The position numbers were made by a program, and so were the translations under genes. Source: Candidatus Cloacimonadota bacterium (GTDB taxonomy: Bacteria > Muiribacteriota > UBA6191). From it: DNA of 64,000 nucleotides. The stretch spans positions 1 through 64,000 of the forward strand of contig JAGSHD010000007.1 of NCBI GenBank assembly GCA_023954715.1, read 5' to 3'. Shown one piece after another: positions 44,183-53,547 of this stretch. The notes under the pieces were generated by a model, which was not told the DNA's origin, made no database searches, and worked only from the letters and a program-made list of their open reading frames with translations. Position 1 is the first letter of the stretch, and every line of letters starts with the position of its first letter.

Positions 44183-44850
44183 AGCGATCTCCTATCACTC
44201 TTCTCCAGTTTTTGATACGCAAGTACCAATACTGAAATATTTCTATATCCCATATTATGTAACTCTTGAATTACAGATTGAAGACTATTTCCCGTACTAA
44301 CGACATCATCTATCAACAATATAGAACCCAAGTTTGTTTTAAAATCGTCACTTCGTATAAAGAGATTCACAGAGTTTCTAATTCTATGGTGACGATTTAA
44401 TAGCTTTTGCGACAATTTCTGTGGATTTTTAAGCAAAGGTGCAAAAACTCGATCTTTATCCTCATCATTTAAACAATTATTTAGCCAATGGCTATTATTT
44501 CGAGACGGAACAAATACAATATGATCAAAACTATAGTTACTTTGTTGAATCAATCCACTTAAGTTAAAACTACTATATTCCGCTACTTCTTTACTAACCT
44601 TACTTTTGTAAATAAAACTTTGCAGGACAAAATAATCCTCTAATATATAAAATCTATCACATTCAAACAAATTTGAACATAACTTACAATCAAAATCATT
44701 GATTGTACCCCCACATTTCAAACATTTTGTTCTTAGTGACAAACTTTCAAAACAAGAAGTACAAAAAAAAGTCTCACCTGCAATATTGCAGACAAGACAT
44801 ACTTTTGGATAAAAAAGGTTCTCTAAAAAAGGTATTAGCTTAGATAACAT
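44179..44850 (-). CDS. comFC: ComF-family phosphoribosyltransferase-like protein
   Basis: 223 residues. N-terminal zinc-finger with pairs CLVCN, FCTSC, CLKCGG and CKLC, then a phosphoribosyltransferase domain with the PRPP loop ILLIDDVVSTGNSL and the RNSVNLF region. ComFC/GntX proteins act in uptake and processing of DNA in transformation. Family members usually have RxxxxxxR...NPF-type motifs; here the middle is divergent. It heads the flagellar gene run as in Bacillus. Confidence 0.88.
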   Translation of the reverse strand: MLSKLIPFLENLFYPKVCLVCNIAGETFFCTSCFESLSLRTKCLKCGGTINDFDCKLCSNLFECDRFYILEDYFVLQSFIYKSKVSKEVAEYSSFNLSGLIQQSNYSFDHIVFVPSRNNSHWLNNCLNDEDKDRVFAPLLKNPQKLSQKLLNRHHRIRNSVNLFIRSDDFKTNLGSILLIDDVVSTGNSLQSVIQELHNMGYRNISVLVLAYQKLEKSDRRSL

Positions 44851-44896
44851 CTATTGAGCTTTCAATTTCTATGAACATAACTTGTATTAATCAACA

Positions 44897-45676
44897 TTAT
44901 TTACTTTTTACAATTCCTCTTTCACTAGTTTCTAAAAAATCTAGTAGAACTTTTAGTGGTTCGATCATATCTAACTCTTTTTTTATTTCTTCCACAGCTT
45001 GCGATACATTATAGCCTGATCTATAAAGATAGTGATACGCACGTCGTAATACTCTCCTATCCTCCTTACTCACACCATTTCTCTCTAACCCCACAGAATT
45101 CAGTCCAAACACATAAGAAGGGTTTCCCTGTACTTTAACATACGGTGGAACATCCTTAGTTACTTTAGACATTCCTCCAACCATAGCCATTGTTCCGATT
45201 TTACAAAATTGGTGAATCCCTACATATCCAGATATAACAACACTATCTCCTACAATAGAGTGTCCCGCAATAGTAGATAGGTTAGACATTATTATTTTAT
45301 TTCCAAGAATACAATCATGAGCAATGTGCGTATATGCTAAAAAAGTATTTTGATTTCCAATGATAGTACGTTCTCCATCTCCTGTACCTCTATTGATCGT
45401 TACATATTCACGAATGATATTATTGTCACCAATATCTAAGTATGTTCTTCCACCTTGATATTTTAAATCTTGGGTCAAAGAACCAACAATAGCCCCTTGG
45501 AATATTTGGTTACCCTTTCCAATAGTAGTATCTTCACCAATAAAAACATGAGCTTTAATAACAGTATTATCACCAATACTCACATTTTTTTCAACAATAC
45601 TATATGGACCAATTACAACGTCTTTCCCAAGCTCTACACCTTCGGAAACATGTGCTGTTGGATGGATCTCAGCCAT
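44897..45676 (-). CDS. lpxA: UDP-N-acetylglucosamine acyltransferase
   Basis: 259 residues, left-handed beta-helix of hexapeptide repeats (for example VVIGPYSIVEKNVSIGDNTV) with the catalytic His in YTHIAHDCILGN, and HQFCKIGTMAMVGGMSKV near the acyl ruler. The C-terminal helical domain is present. First step of lipid A synthesis. Last gene of the ompH-lpxD-lpxC/fabZ-lpxA run. Confidence 0.97.
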   Translation of the reverse strand: MAEIHPTAHVSEGVELGKDVVIGPYSIVEKNVSIGDNTVIKAHVFIGEDTTIGKGNQIFQGAIVGSLTQDLKYQGGRTYLDIGDNNIIREYVTINRGTGDGERTIIGNQNTFLAYTHIAHDCILGNKIIMSNLSTIAGHSIVGDSVVISGYVGIHQFCKIGTMAMVGGMSKVTKDVPPYVKVQGNPSYVFGLNSVGLERNGVSKEDRRVLRRAYHYLYRSGYNVSQAVEEIKKELDMIEPLKVLLDFLETSERGIVKSK

Positions 45677-45702
45677 TTTATACTTCTTTCTTTATTGGAA
45701 GA

Positions 45703-46983
45703 CTACTTAAGCATGAAGCTTAATTTTCCTTCAACATGAACCTTACCGTTTACTTTTGCTTTTCCTGAAATTTTGCCCGTTGTACCTCGTACCTTTAGCA
45801 CTTCTACTTCTAACTCTAGTTGATCTCCAGGACGAACTGGTCTTCTAAATTTGACCTGTTCTAAACCCATAAAATATGGAGTCCTTCCGATATGTTGAGC
45901 CATAGACAGTAAACAAACACCACCAACTTGGGCTAGGGCTTCCACAATCAAAACCCCCGGCATAATCGGCGTATCAGGAAAATGTCCATTAAAAAACTCT
46001 TCGTTTCCAGTGACCGATTTAATCCCTACTGCTGTTTTTCCACTATCCATCTTTATGATTCTATCTACTAATAAAAATGGGTATCTATGAGGCAAAATCG
46101 TTTTAATATCTTGTAACTCTAAAACATCTTTGTTTAACCACGGGTTTTCCATGATCAAAGAGCCGTCTTGCAACATCTTTTTTAGCAATCCGGAATTTAA
46201 CCTATGACCCGACTTAATCCCTACAAAACGACCTTTAATCTCGGCACCTAAGATATTCATGTCCCCAAAAAAGTCTAAAATCTTATGCCAAGCAAACTCA
46301 TTCTCAAATCGGAGACCTTCTTTGTTTACTAGCTTATCTTTATCCACTACTAAAGCATTATCTAAAGATCCACCTAGTGCTTGCCCTATTTTACGCTGTA
46401 ACTCTACTTCTTGTAGTAAGCAGAAGGTTCGCGCCTTTAGCAATTTTTCGCCTAAGTCGATTTCGCTAAGGTTTACATTGACATGCTGGGTTCCGATGTA
46501 GGTATCAGGATAACTTAAAACATAATCTATGCTCAAATGATTATCTGGATAAGCCATTAACATGGCTCCATTATCTTCAATGATACTCGGCTTTACTACT
46601 TTAAATACCATACGAACTTTATCTTGTTCTTCGATGCCAGCTTTTTTAAATGCATCATAAAATTGAATTGCACTTCCATCCAAAATAGGTGGCTCATCGG
46701 CATCTAACTCTATCTCTAGGTTTGTTAGATTACAAGCAGCAATAGCAGCATTTAAATGCTCAAAGGTATAAATTGTTTCATCACCATAAGTTAAATTTGT
46801 CCCTCTTGAAACACCCTCAACGTGATCTAAACTTACTTTTAATTTGACATTGTTTTTATGAGTTTTTATAAAAATAATACCTGTTTCTGGGGGTGCTGGC
46901 TTAACAACCATTGTCACTGGTTGCCCAGTATGAAGGCCTATGTCTTTAAATGTTACAGCTTTTTTTAACGTCTTTTGATTCAT
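45703..46983 (-). CDS. lpxC-fabZ: Fused UDP-3-O-acyl-GlcNAc deacetylase / 3-hydroxyacyl-ACP dehydratase
   Basis: 426 residues: LpxC (1-275) plus FabZ (285-426). LpxC zinc ligands His76 (YTFEHLNAA), His233 and Asp237 (HKILD), catalytic His260 (KSGHRLN), and Glu75 are present. FabZ catalytic His334 and Glu348 lie in NGHFPDTPIMPGVLIVEALA, preceded by ILPHRYPFLLVDRI. Both activities look intact. LpxC commits to lipid A; FabZ competes for the same hydroxyacyl-ACP, so fusion can balance membrane lipid supply. Such fusions are known in Bacteroidetes and some other phyla. Starts 7 bases after lpxD. Confidence 0.96.
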   Translation of the reverse strand: MNQKTLKKAVTFKDIGLHTGQPVTMVVKPAPPETGIIFIKTHKNNVKLKVSLDHVEGVSRGTNLTYGDETIYTFEHLNAAIAACNLTNLEIELDADEPPILDGSAIQFYDAFKKAGIEEQDKVRMVFKVVKPSIIEDNGAMLMAYPDNHLSIDYVLSYPDTYIGTQHVNVNLSEIDLGEKLLKARTFCLLQEVELQRKIGQALGGSLDNALVVDKDKLVNKEGLRFENEFAWHKILDFFGDMNILGAEIKGRFVGIKSGHRLNSGLLKKMLQDGSLIMENPWLNKDVLELQDIKTILPHRYPFLLVDRIIKMDSGKTAVGIKSVTGNEEFFNGHFPDTPIMPGVLIVEALAQVGGVCLLSMAQHIGRTPYFMGLEQVKFRRPVRPGDQLELEVEVLKVRGTTGKISGKAKVNGKVHVEGKLSFMLK

Positions 46984-46990
46984 GTCTACC

Positions 46991-48007
46991 CTAATCCAAC
47001 TTTAAATACTTTAGAATTTTTTTCATACTCTTAAGTAATCCTGGTATTTTTCTCGCACTCGCTAATGCTCTTAGTTCTTCTTTGTGTGGTCTTCCAGGAA
47101 ATCCTGATATTTTGGAGCCCTCTTTTAGTGGCTGTGTTGCTACACCTCTAGCAAAAATAATAGATTTTGATCCTATGTTTATATGACCCACGGATCCAGA
47201 CTGCCCACCAAAGGTAACAAAGTCCCCTACTTTCGTAGATCCAGCCAGTCCTGATTGAGAAGCCATCAAGCAGCCTCTCCCCATTTCAACATTATGTGCA
47301 ATCTGAACTAAATTATCTATTTTAGAGCCTGCGCCTACACGAGTTTCACCAAATGTGGCACGATCAATACAAGTGTTTGCTCCGATTTCTACATCGTCTT
47401 CTAGAATAACGCAACCAATTTGAGGTATCTTATAATGCTCTCCATCATTGTAGACAAAGCCATATCCGTCACTACCAATGACAGCATTACATTGAATAAT
47501 TACTCGGTTTCCTACTTGTGTTTCTTCTCGAATAGATACATTGGAATAGATCAAACAATCCGATCCAATCTGACTATCTCTACAAATTGAAGTATTTGCC
47601 ATGACAACTGTGTTGTCACCGATATTTACATTTTCATCCACAAAAACACCAGGATATAGAGTTACATTTGCACCTATTTGAGCACTTGCATGAACATGAG
47701 CTTTTGGAGAAACTCCCTCATTGCTAGTCTTATCATCACGAATCAACTCTAGAATTTTTGCAAAGGCATAATATGGGTTTTTTACCATAATATAAGTACA
47801 ATCTAAGTCCCATTCACCAATTGGTACAATAGCAAACCCACATTTACACTTACTAACGGCGTCAACATACTTTTCGTTTGTCGCATAAACCAAATCATCT
47901 TTAGAAGCTGTTGCAATCTCTGATACAGAAGTAACGAAACCCTCTAATGATCCAAACCACTGCCCATCAAGAGCAGCTTTTATTTCACTAAATGAAATTT
48001 TTATCAT
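46991..48007 (-). CDS. lpxD: UDP-3-O-(acyl)glucosamine N-acyltransferase
   Basis: 338 residues. N-terminal uridine-binding domain, then hexapeptide beta-helix (NVTLYPGVFVDENVNIGD), catalytic His in VQIAHNVEMGRG, GSDGYGFVYNDGEHYKIPQI and ISGFPGRPHKE of the C-terminal helix. Third acyl step of lipid A. Overlaps the ompH stop by 4 bases. Confidence 0.97.
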   Translation of the reverse strand: MIKISFSEIKAALDGQWFGSLEGFVTSVSEIATASKDDLVYATNEKYVDAVSKCKCGFAIVPIGEWDLDCTYIMVKNPYYAFAKILELIRDDKTSNEGVSPKAHVHASAQIGANVTLYPGVFVDENVNIGDNTVVMANTSICRDSQIGSDCLIYSNVSIREETQVGNRVIIQCNAVIGSDGYGFVYNDGEHYKIPQIGCVILEDDVEIGANTCIDRATFGETRVGAGSKIDNLVQIAHNVEMGRGCLMASQSGLAGSTKVGDFVTFGGQSGSVGHINIGSKSIIFARGVATQPLKEGSKISGFPGRPHKEELRALASARKIPGLLKSMKKILKYLKLD

Positions 48008-48522
48008 TTTCTACTATTTTTTTTCTTGCTCGATCCATTATTTAATCGATCAATTAAAGAATCTGTTAAATCAACTGTATTACCATAATGAACAGATTGC
48101 TTATCGAACACAAAGTCGAATTTTTTTCTTTTTGCTAAAGAATTAATTTCTTTATAAATTTCTTTTTTTAATCGATCAAGCTCTTGCTCTTTGTCTTCAT
48201 CCAATTTTTTCTTGTAAGAATCAAACTTTCTTTGAAGACTTAAAATATCTCGAGAAACCTGCTTTTCAAGACGCTCTTTTTCAGCCTCTTTAATACTTGG
48301 ATCCCCTATCTTAGTTTGTATCTGCTTGATTTCTGCCTCTTGCTGATTTAACTCTGCTTGATATCTGCTCTCTCTGTTCGCAATAGTTATCCTTAAAACT
48401 TTTACTTCATCGAAATAAAATAGAACCTTGCCCATGTCTACGATACCAACTTTTAAACTTGCTGCATGAAATGAGCTTAAAACTCCAACAAATACTAATA
48501 AACTAGTTATGATTCTTTTCAT
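48004..48522 (-). CDS. ompH: OmpH/Skp family periplasmic chaperone
   Basis: 172 residues from the ATG at 48522; a GTG five codons earlier is an alternative. Signal peptide (IITSLLVFVGVLSSFHAA), then LKVGIVDMGKVLF (the OmpH start), a long charged coiled coil of Lys/Glu/Gln and the closing segment KKFDFVFDKQSVHYG with LTDSLIDRL. It chaperones outer-membrane proteins through the periplasm. It heads the lpx genes as in many diderms (bamA is absent here). Confidence 0.9.
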   Translation of the reverse strand: MKRIITSLLVFVGVLSSFHAASLKVGIVDMGKVLFYFDEVKVLRITIANRESRYQAELNQQEAEIKQIQTKIGDPSIKEAEKERLEKQVSRDILSLQRKFDSYKKKLDEDKEQELDRLKKEIYKEINSLAKRKKFDFVFDKQSVHYGNTVDLTDSLIDRLNNGSSKKKNSRK

Positions 48523-48544
48523 TTCTCTTATCTCCACTTTTTTG

Positions 48545-48565
48545 ATACATATCTACAATATGTAT
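48545..48565. promoter_or_regulatory. Inverted repeat upstream of ompH
   Basis: ATACATAT-CTACA-ATATGTAT, perfect 8-base arms, 22 bases before the ompH start. The half-site is the same as that in the palindrome at the flgM promoter (43861-43874). Possible operator or leader hairpin. Confidence 0.35.
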
Positions 48566-48710
48566 ACACCTATACTTTTGTAAAAATTACTATATTTTTA
48601 AAATTTCAGAACAATTCGAAATCTCCGTAAAACCCACTCAATTTAACTGATATTTTTACGAAGATATTTGAGCCCATAGTGTACGAAATCTAAACTGGAA
48701 TTACAAGGGT

Positions 48711-48743
48711 AAAAAAAATGCTCCAAAGCAAGGTGTGGGAGCA
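48711..48743 (-). terminator. Rho-independent terminator of the M23 peptidase gene
   Basis: Stem TGCTCC/GGAGCA with a 13-base loop and a following run of eight T on the minus strand, about 45 bases after the stop at 48790. Confidence 0.78.
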
Positions 48744-48789
48744 CTTAAAATATTATTTAAACTACCGTAAACACGGTTCAATTTTTCAA

Positions 48790-49926
48790 CTAAAGGTATT
48801 TCAAAGGATCTAGTACTTTTTTACCTTTGCGTAATTCGAAATGTAAGTGAGCACCCGTCACTCTCCCCGTGTCACCAATTTCTGCAATTTTTTGACCTTG
48901 TCTTACAGTTTGCCCCTTTTTTACAAATAGCTTTGAGCAGTGAGCATATCGGCTAGTATAACCACTTGAATGCTTAATAATTATTAGATTACCAGAAACA
49001 GAAGAAAACTTAGCATGTATGACCTTACCACCGTCAACAGCAAATATTCCGTCACCGATTGGACCAGCAATATCAATCCCATTATGATGATTTTTAGTTT
49101 TGGTCACAGGATGGGTTCTCCAGCCCATTTTATCAGTTAGTCTCCCTCTGTAAGGCCAAATAAAACGAGACTTTCTTTTTCTTGCTTTTAATATTCTTTG
49201 TATGTTTGATTGAGATACATCTTTTATTTTGATATCCAATCCCAAGCCAGCTCTTACAGAGTTACCACTAATTTTGTTCCACTCTTTAATATCAGAAGCT
49301 TTTACCCCGTACATTCTAGATATAGACCACAATGTATCACCATCTCGAACTACATGCTTAAACGTTGGATCAAAATGAACTTTAAGTTTAAAACCTGGGT
49401 ATATTTGATCTGGGTCACTAATATCATTATATAAAATCAATTGATTTACGTTTAACTCATACATTTTAGCGATTTGAACCAAAGTCTCGCCCCGTTCTAC
49501 TTTATGATATATATATCTAGGGCTAACAATAGGCTTTTTCTTTACCAATTTAGCGACGTCTACCTTTTTCGCCTCTTTAAATTGAGGTATACTTTCACTT
49601 AATTTGGGAGTTTTTTTCTCTTCTAGGTAAGTTAGCGGACTATCTGGAATATCTTTTAAAGCCTCTAGTTCTACAAAATCAACTTTTACCTTTGATTCAA
49701 CGGCTCGGGCCATACTAACAGCATACATCTTTGCTGTAGGTTTTGGCTGTATCTTAAAATCTGGTTTTTTGGCCTGCTTTAATGCGAAGTTTTGCGAAAT
49801 ACTTAAGGATGCAACATGTTTTGGATTTACCTTATCTTTTGAAATAGCTATTCCTTGTAGAACTGCCACTAAAACAAGCATTGAAACCCAAATTAAATAT
49901 GTATTGCTTTGAAAGAGTTTTAACAT
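48790..49926 (-). CDS. LysM-LysM-M23 peptidoglycan endopeptidase
   Basis: 378 residues: N-terminal membrane anchor or signal (TYLIWVSMLVLVAVLQGIAIS), a Lys-rich linker, two LysM domains (~139-183, ~190-234) for binding glycan, and a C-terminal M23 zinc peptidase (~255-378). Metal ligands His281 and Asp285 (HHNGID) and His360-x-His362 (GAHLHFEL) are intact, so it should be active, unlike EnvC/NlpD activators. Acts on periplasmic peptidoglycan in growth or daughter-cell separation. Monocistronic with its own terminator. Confidence 0.92.
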   Translation of the reverse strand: MLKLFQSNTYLIWVSMLVLVAVLQGIAISKDKVNPKHVASLSISQNFALKQAKKPDFKIQPKPTAKMYAVSMARAVESKVKVDFVELEALKDIPDSPLTYLEEKKTPKLSESIPQFKEAKKVDVAKLVKKKPIVSPRYIYHKVERGETLVQIAKMYELNVNQLILYNDISDPDQIYPGFKLKVHFDPTFKHVVRDGDTLWSISRMYGVKASDIKEWNKISGNSVRAGLGLDIKIKDVSQSNIQRILKARKRKSRFIWPYRGRLTDKMGWRTHPVTKTKNHHNGIDIAGPIGDGIFAVDGGKVIHAKFSSVSGNLIIIKHSSGYTSRYAHCSKLFVKKGQTVRQGQKIAEIGDTGRVTGAHLHFELRKGKKVLDPLKYL

Positions 49927-50114
49927 CTTTTTACCTTTATTACCAAAATTTCATTCTGTTTACTTCGGTAATATACGCGGCATAAGTTAACAAAAAAAAG
50001 AGTAATAAGCTATTTTTTGTCAGTCTTTTTCCAATTTGCCACTAAGTTTTACACTGTACAATTACTTATTCATCGAAATAAATATTCCAAATCATTTTAT
50101 ACAAATTAACACTA

Positions 50115-50123
50115 TGATATACT
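50115..50123 (+). promoter_or_regulatory. Candidate extended -10 promoter of the Fur-family gene
   Basis: TGATATACT (TGn-TATACT) 50 bases before the fur start; no good -35 box is seen at the right distance, which extended -10 promoters can lack. Confidence 0.4.
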
Positions 50124-50172
50124 CACACGCTGTTTTAACCACAATTAAATTATAAAGGCACACCTATATTTT

Positions 50173-50622
50173 ATGAACTCTTCTGATACAAAGTTACAAC
50201 GCGCCTCTCAACTTTTCGAAGTCTATTTAAAAAGACAAAGCCTTAAGCTAACAAAACAAAGACAAGAGATTTTAGTTCAGTTTCTATCTGTCGGACATCA
50301 TATCAGTGCTGAAGAATTTCACCTAATTTTCAAAGAAGCAAATAGTAAAATTGGCTTTTCTACCGTTTATCGAACCCTGAAACTGTTAACTGATTGTGGC
50401 TTAGCTAGAGAGCATCAGTTTGGGGATCGTTTTACACGATACGAAAGTAGCTTTGAAACCGACCACCACGATCATTTAATTTGTACTCAGTGTGGCGATA
50501 TCATAGAGTTTGAAAGCGCAGAAATAGAAGCTCTTCAAACTACCATAGCCAAGTCACACAATTTTATAATACAAGACCACAAACTAGAGTTATATGGTCT
50601 TTGCGCAAAACACAACCAATAA
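50173..50622 (+). CDS. fur: Fur-family metal-dependent regulator
   Basis: 149 residues. Winged helix with KLTKQRQEILVQFLSVGHHI and STVYRTLKLLTDCGLAREH (DNA recognition), then the metal region HHDHLICTQCGDIIEF with Cys104 and Cys107. The second structural pair is only half present: Cys144 in YGLCAKHNQ, where the usual second Cys is His. The gene is likely an iron, zinc or peroxide sensor; Fur, Zur and PerR cannot be separated by sequence alone. It lies 33 bases before the purine nucleoside phosphorylase gene. Confidence 0.9.
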   Translation: MNSSDTKLQRASQLFEVYLKRQSLKLTKQRQEILVQFLSVGHHISAEEFHLIFKEANSKIGFSTVYRTLKLLTDCGLAREHQFGDRFTRYESSFETDHHDHLICTQCGDIIEFESAEIEALQTTIAKSHNFIIQDHKLELYGLCAKHNQ

Positions 50623-50655
50623 AACGAACACATTACCACTTAAGCAGGAAACATC

Positions 50656-51474
50656 ATGACAATTTTAAACGCAATTAACGAAGCAGTTGAATACATTAAA
50701 TCACAAAGCTCACTTACTCTTGACCTTGGTATTATCTGTGGAACAGGCCTTGGTCCTATTGCCGAAGAGATCACAGAAGCAGTATCAATTCCATATTCAG
50801 ATATTCCACATTTTCAAAGTGGGAGTGTCAAGGGTCATAAAAACCGTCTTGTCATCGGTAAACTCGGTGGAAAAAATGTTGCCGCTTTTCAAGGTAGATT
50901 TCATTTCTATGAAGGCTATTCAATTGAAAAAGTTACCTTTCCTGTTCGAGTGATAGCAGCGTTAGGCGTTCAAAGTTTAGTAGTTACTAATGCTGCTGGT
51001 GGATTAAATCATAATTTTGCGGTGGGAGACATCATGCTTATTGAAGATCATATCAATTTCATGTTTCAAAACCCTCTCATCGGAAAAAACCATGAAGAAC
51101 TTGGCCCTAGGTTTCCTGATATGTCACAGCCATATGCAAAAGAACAAATTTCTAAAGTTGAAAAGATTTGTTTAGAAAATGGAATTAAAGTTCAAAAAGG
51201 TACATATATAGCCGTAACAGGCCCAAGCTATGAAACTCGAGCAGAGTTACGCTTCTTTTCTAGAGTTGGGGATGCTGTTGGAATGAGTACAGTCCCAGAA
51301 GTAATTGCAGCTAAGCACAATGGAATTAAAAACGTTCTGGGCCTTTCAGTAATTACAAATATGGCCACAGGTACAGACACACACGAAGAATGCCATAACG
51401 CTGTTGTAGAGGCTGCAAACCAAGCTACTCCAAAAGTTGTAAAACTAGTTAAGCAATATATAAAAGAAATTTAA
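50656..51474 (+). CDS. punA: Purine nucleoside phosphorylase (trimeric type)
   Basis: 272 residues, splits purine nucleosides with phosphate. Motifs: ICGTGLGPIAEEI (phosphate/N-terminal), GHKNRLVIGKLGGKNVAAFQ, GRFHFYEGYS, VTNAAGGLNHNF, GTYIAVTGPSYETRAELRFF and VGMSTVPEVIAAKHNGI. All place it in the low-molecular-mass trimeric class. Ribosome site AGCAGGAAACATC. Possibly co-transcribed with the Fur-family gene. Confidence 0.95.
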   Translation: MTILNAINEAVEYIKSQSSLTLDLGIICGTGLGPIAEEITEAVSIPYSDIPHFQSGSVKGHKNRLVIGKLGGKNVAAFQGRFHFYEGYSIEKVTFPVRVIAALGVQSLVVTNAAGGLNHNFAVGDIMLIEDHINFMFQNPLIGKNHEELGPRFPDMSQPYAKEQISKVEKICLENGIKVQKGTYIAVTGPSYETRAELRFFSRVGDAVGMSTVPEVIAAKHNGIKNVLGLSVITNMATGTDTHEECHNAVVEAANQATPKVVKLVKQYIKEI

Positions 51475-51625
51475 CCATTAAAAACCTGTAGAAGATCAAC
51501 CTAGCTGATCCTCAACATACACCAAGTAGTCCATTACGAAAATTACTTCTAAAGTTTTCAATTTTGGACTATTTTAAGTTATCGCAACTATTTTAAAACA
51601 CAATTCGTTACTACAGGAATATCCA

Positions 51626-52711
51626 ATGGAACAAATGGAAAAAAAACTAAAAGAAATCATTAAGCATTATGACCACCTCAAAGAAAAGAGTATTTCTCAG
51701 GATGTTATAATGGATCCTGACAAATACATGGCCGTTGCTAAAGAAATGAAAACCCATGAGCCCGTTGTTTTAAAAAATAAAGAAATGATTTCTGTTTTAG
51801 AAGGAATTGAAGCTGCCAATGAAATGCTTCAAGACCCTGATTGTGATGAAGAAATGAGTGAAATGGCTCTTTTAGAAAAATCTGAAGGAGAGCAGAAACT
51901 CACCGTTTTAAAACAAGAAATGAAAACTCTTTTACTCCCAAAAGACCCATTGGATGAGAAAAATATTATCCTTGAATTACGAGCGGGAGCTGGTGGAGAT
52001 GAGGCAGCGTTATTTGTTGCCGATTTGTTTAGAATGTATTCTCGATTTTCCGAAAAACAAGGTTGGAAAAGTGAAGTCCTATCTGCAAATGACACCGGGC
52101 AAGGTGGATATAAAGAGCTTTCCATGTCAATTGATGGTGAGTTGGTTTACTCTAAGCTTAAATTTGAAGCTGGGGTTCACAGGGTACAAAGAGTCCCTTC
52201 TACAGAATCCTCCGGAAGAATCCACACGTCAACTATCACCGTCGCGATTTTACCAGAAATAGAAGAGCAAGAATTTGATGTGGATGAGAAAGATGTTCGT
52301 ACAGATACATTTTGTGCATCTGGACCTGGTGGACAATCCGTAAATACCACTTATTCAGCTGTGAGACTAACACACATACCAACCAATACAGTGGTCTCGT
52401 GTCAAGATGAAAAGTCTCAAATTAAAAATAAAGCGAAGGCTTTTAAAGTATTACGAGCCCGTTTAGCTGAAATCGACCGTCTCCAAAAAGCTGCTGAATA
52501 TGCCTCCCAAAGATCCTCACAAGTTGGTACTGGAGATCGATCTGAAAAAATTCGAACCTATAATTATCCACAAGGGAGAGTTTCTGACCATAGAATAAAC
52601 ATGACTATGCATAATTTACCCGACTTTGTTGAGGGTAATATCGGAAGCATGATCGATGCATTGATTGCTGATGATCAAAAGACCAAACTTGAGGAAATGA
52701 GAAAAGAGTGA
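51626..52711 (+). CDS. prfA: Peptide chain release factor 1
   Basis: 361 residues. The stop-codon tripeptide is PST (191-193; PxT, the RF1 type) in VQRVPSTESSGRIHTS, and the peptidyl-transfer motif is GGQ (235-237) in GPGGQSVNTTYSA. The length matches RF1 and rules out RF2 (SPF). Recognises UAA and UAG. Its end overlaps prmC, whose product methylates the GGQ glutamine. Confidence 0.97.
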   Translation: MEQMEKKLKEIIKHYDHLKEKSISQDVIMDPDKYMAVAKEMKTHEPVVLKNKEMISVLEGIEAANEMLQDPDCDEEMSEMALLEKSEGEQKLTVLKQEMKTLLLPKDPLDEKNIILELRAGAGGDEAALFVADLFRMYSRFSEKQGWKSEVLSANDTGQGGYKELSMSIDGELVYSKLKFEAGVHRVQRVPSTESSGRIHTSTITVAILPEIEEQEFDVDEKDVRTDTFCASGPGGQSVNTTYSAVRLTHIPTNTVVSCQDEKSQIKNKAKAFKVLRARLAEIDRLQKAAEYASQRSSQVGTGDRSEKIRTYNYPQGRVSDHRINMTMHNLPDFVEGNIGSMIDALIADDQKTKLEEMRKE

Positions 52712-53547
52712 TTGCCTCCCTTCTAGTAAAAGAAGGTGCTATACAACTCACAAGTTTATCCACAAACCCTTATCAAGAGAGCTTGGACTTACTTTGTTTC
52801 ATCCTAGAGGCAACAAGAGATCAACTCAGACTTTCTCGCTCTACTGACGAAGTAGTTCAAAGGGATTGTGAAGTTTTCTGGTCGCTAATTGAACGAAGAA
52901 AGAAAAACGAACCATTAGCCTATCTTTTAAATGAAGAAGTTTTCTGGGATAGAACATTTTTTGTAGACAAACGAGTATTGATACCTAGACCAGAAACAGA
53001 GTTTTTGATTGAGCACTTATTCAAAAACCATCAACACTTTGATCAAATACTAGATCTTTGCTGTGGCTCCGGCATTCTTGGTGTTACTTGTGGCTTACAC
53101 TATAAAAATGCACATATCACTTTGGCTGACATTTGCCACGACACCCTAGAGGTGAGCTCGATCAATACAAAAAAACATCAGGTAAAAGCCGAGCTAATCC
53201 AAGCTAATCTCTTAAACTCCTTTAAAGAAAACTCTTTTGATTTAATTGTTTGCAACCCCCCGTATGTTACTAACAGACATAAAGAGATCATGACTCCCGA
53301 TGTTTTATCTTTTGAACCACATTTAGCACTATTTTCAGAAAATGATGGATTACAACATATATACCTACTACTAGACCAAGTTCAAACAATTCTTAAAGAT
53401 TCTGGAGTTCTTTACTTAGAGGTAGGTATTGACCAACTAAATCCTATTTTATCTTATATTCAATCCAAAAACATTACTCACACAGATACCATTTATGACT
53501 TTCAGAACATCCCTAGAATTTTAGTCTTTAGGAGAGCCCATGAATGA
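52708..53547 (+). CDS. prmC: Release factor glutamine methyltransferase
   Basis: 279 residues. SAM site ILDLCCGSGILGV, substrate-Gln motif NPPY at 183-186 (FDLIVCNPPYVTNR), and the helical N-terminal domain with LIPRPETEFLIE. GTG start overlapping the prfA stop by 4 bases, and overlapping tsaC by 8 at the other end, so translation of the three genes is coupled. Confidence 0.95.
   Translation: MIASLLVKEGAIQLTSLSTNPYQESLDLLCFILEATRDQLRLSRSTDEVVQRDCEVFWSLIERRKKNEPLAYLLNEEVFWDRTFFVDKRVLIPRPETEFLIEHLFKNHQHFDQILDLCCGSGILGVTCGLHYKNAHITLADICHDTLEVSSINTKKHQVKAELIQANLLNSFKENSFDLIVCNPPYVTNRHKEIMTPDVLSFEPHLALFSENDGLQHIYLLLDQVQTILKDSGVLYLEVGIDQLNPILSYIQSKNITHTDTIYDFQNIPRILVFRRAHE

Noticed and set aside
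51475-51625. Possible terminator (GATCA...TGATC) after the phosphorylase gene
   Set aside because: The stem is only five bases and has no T run.
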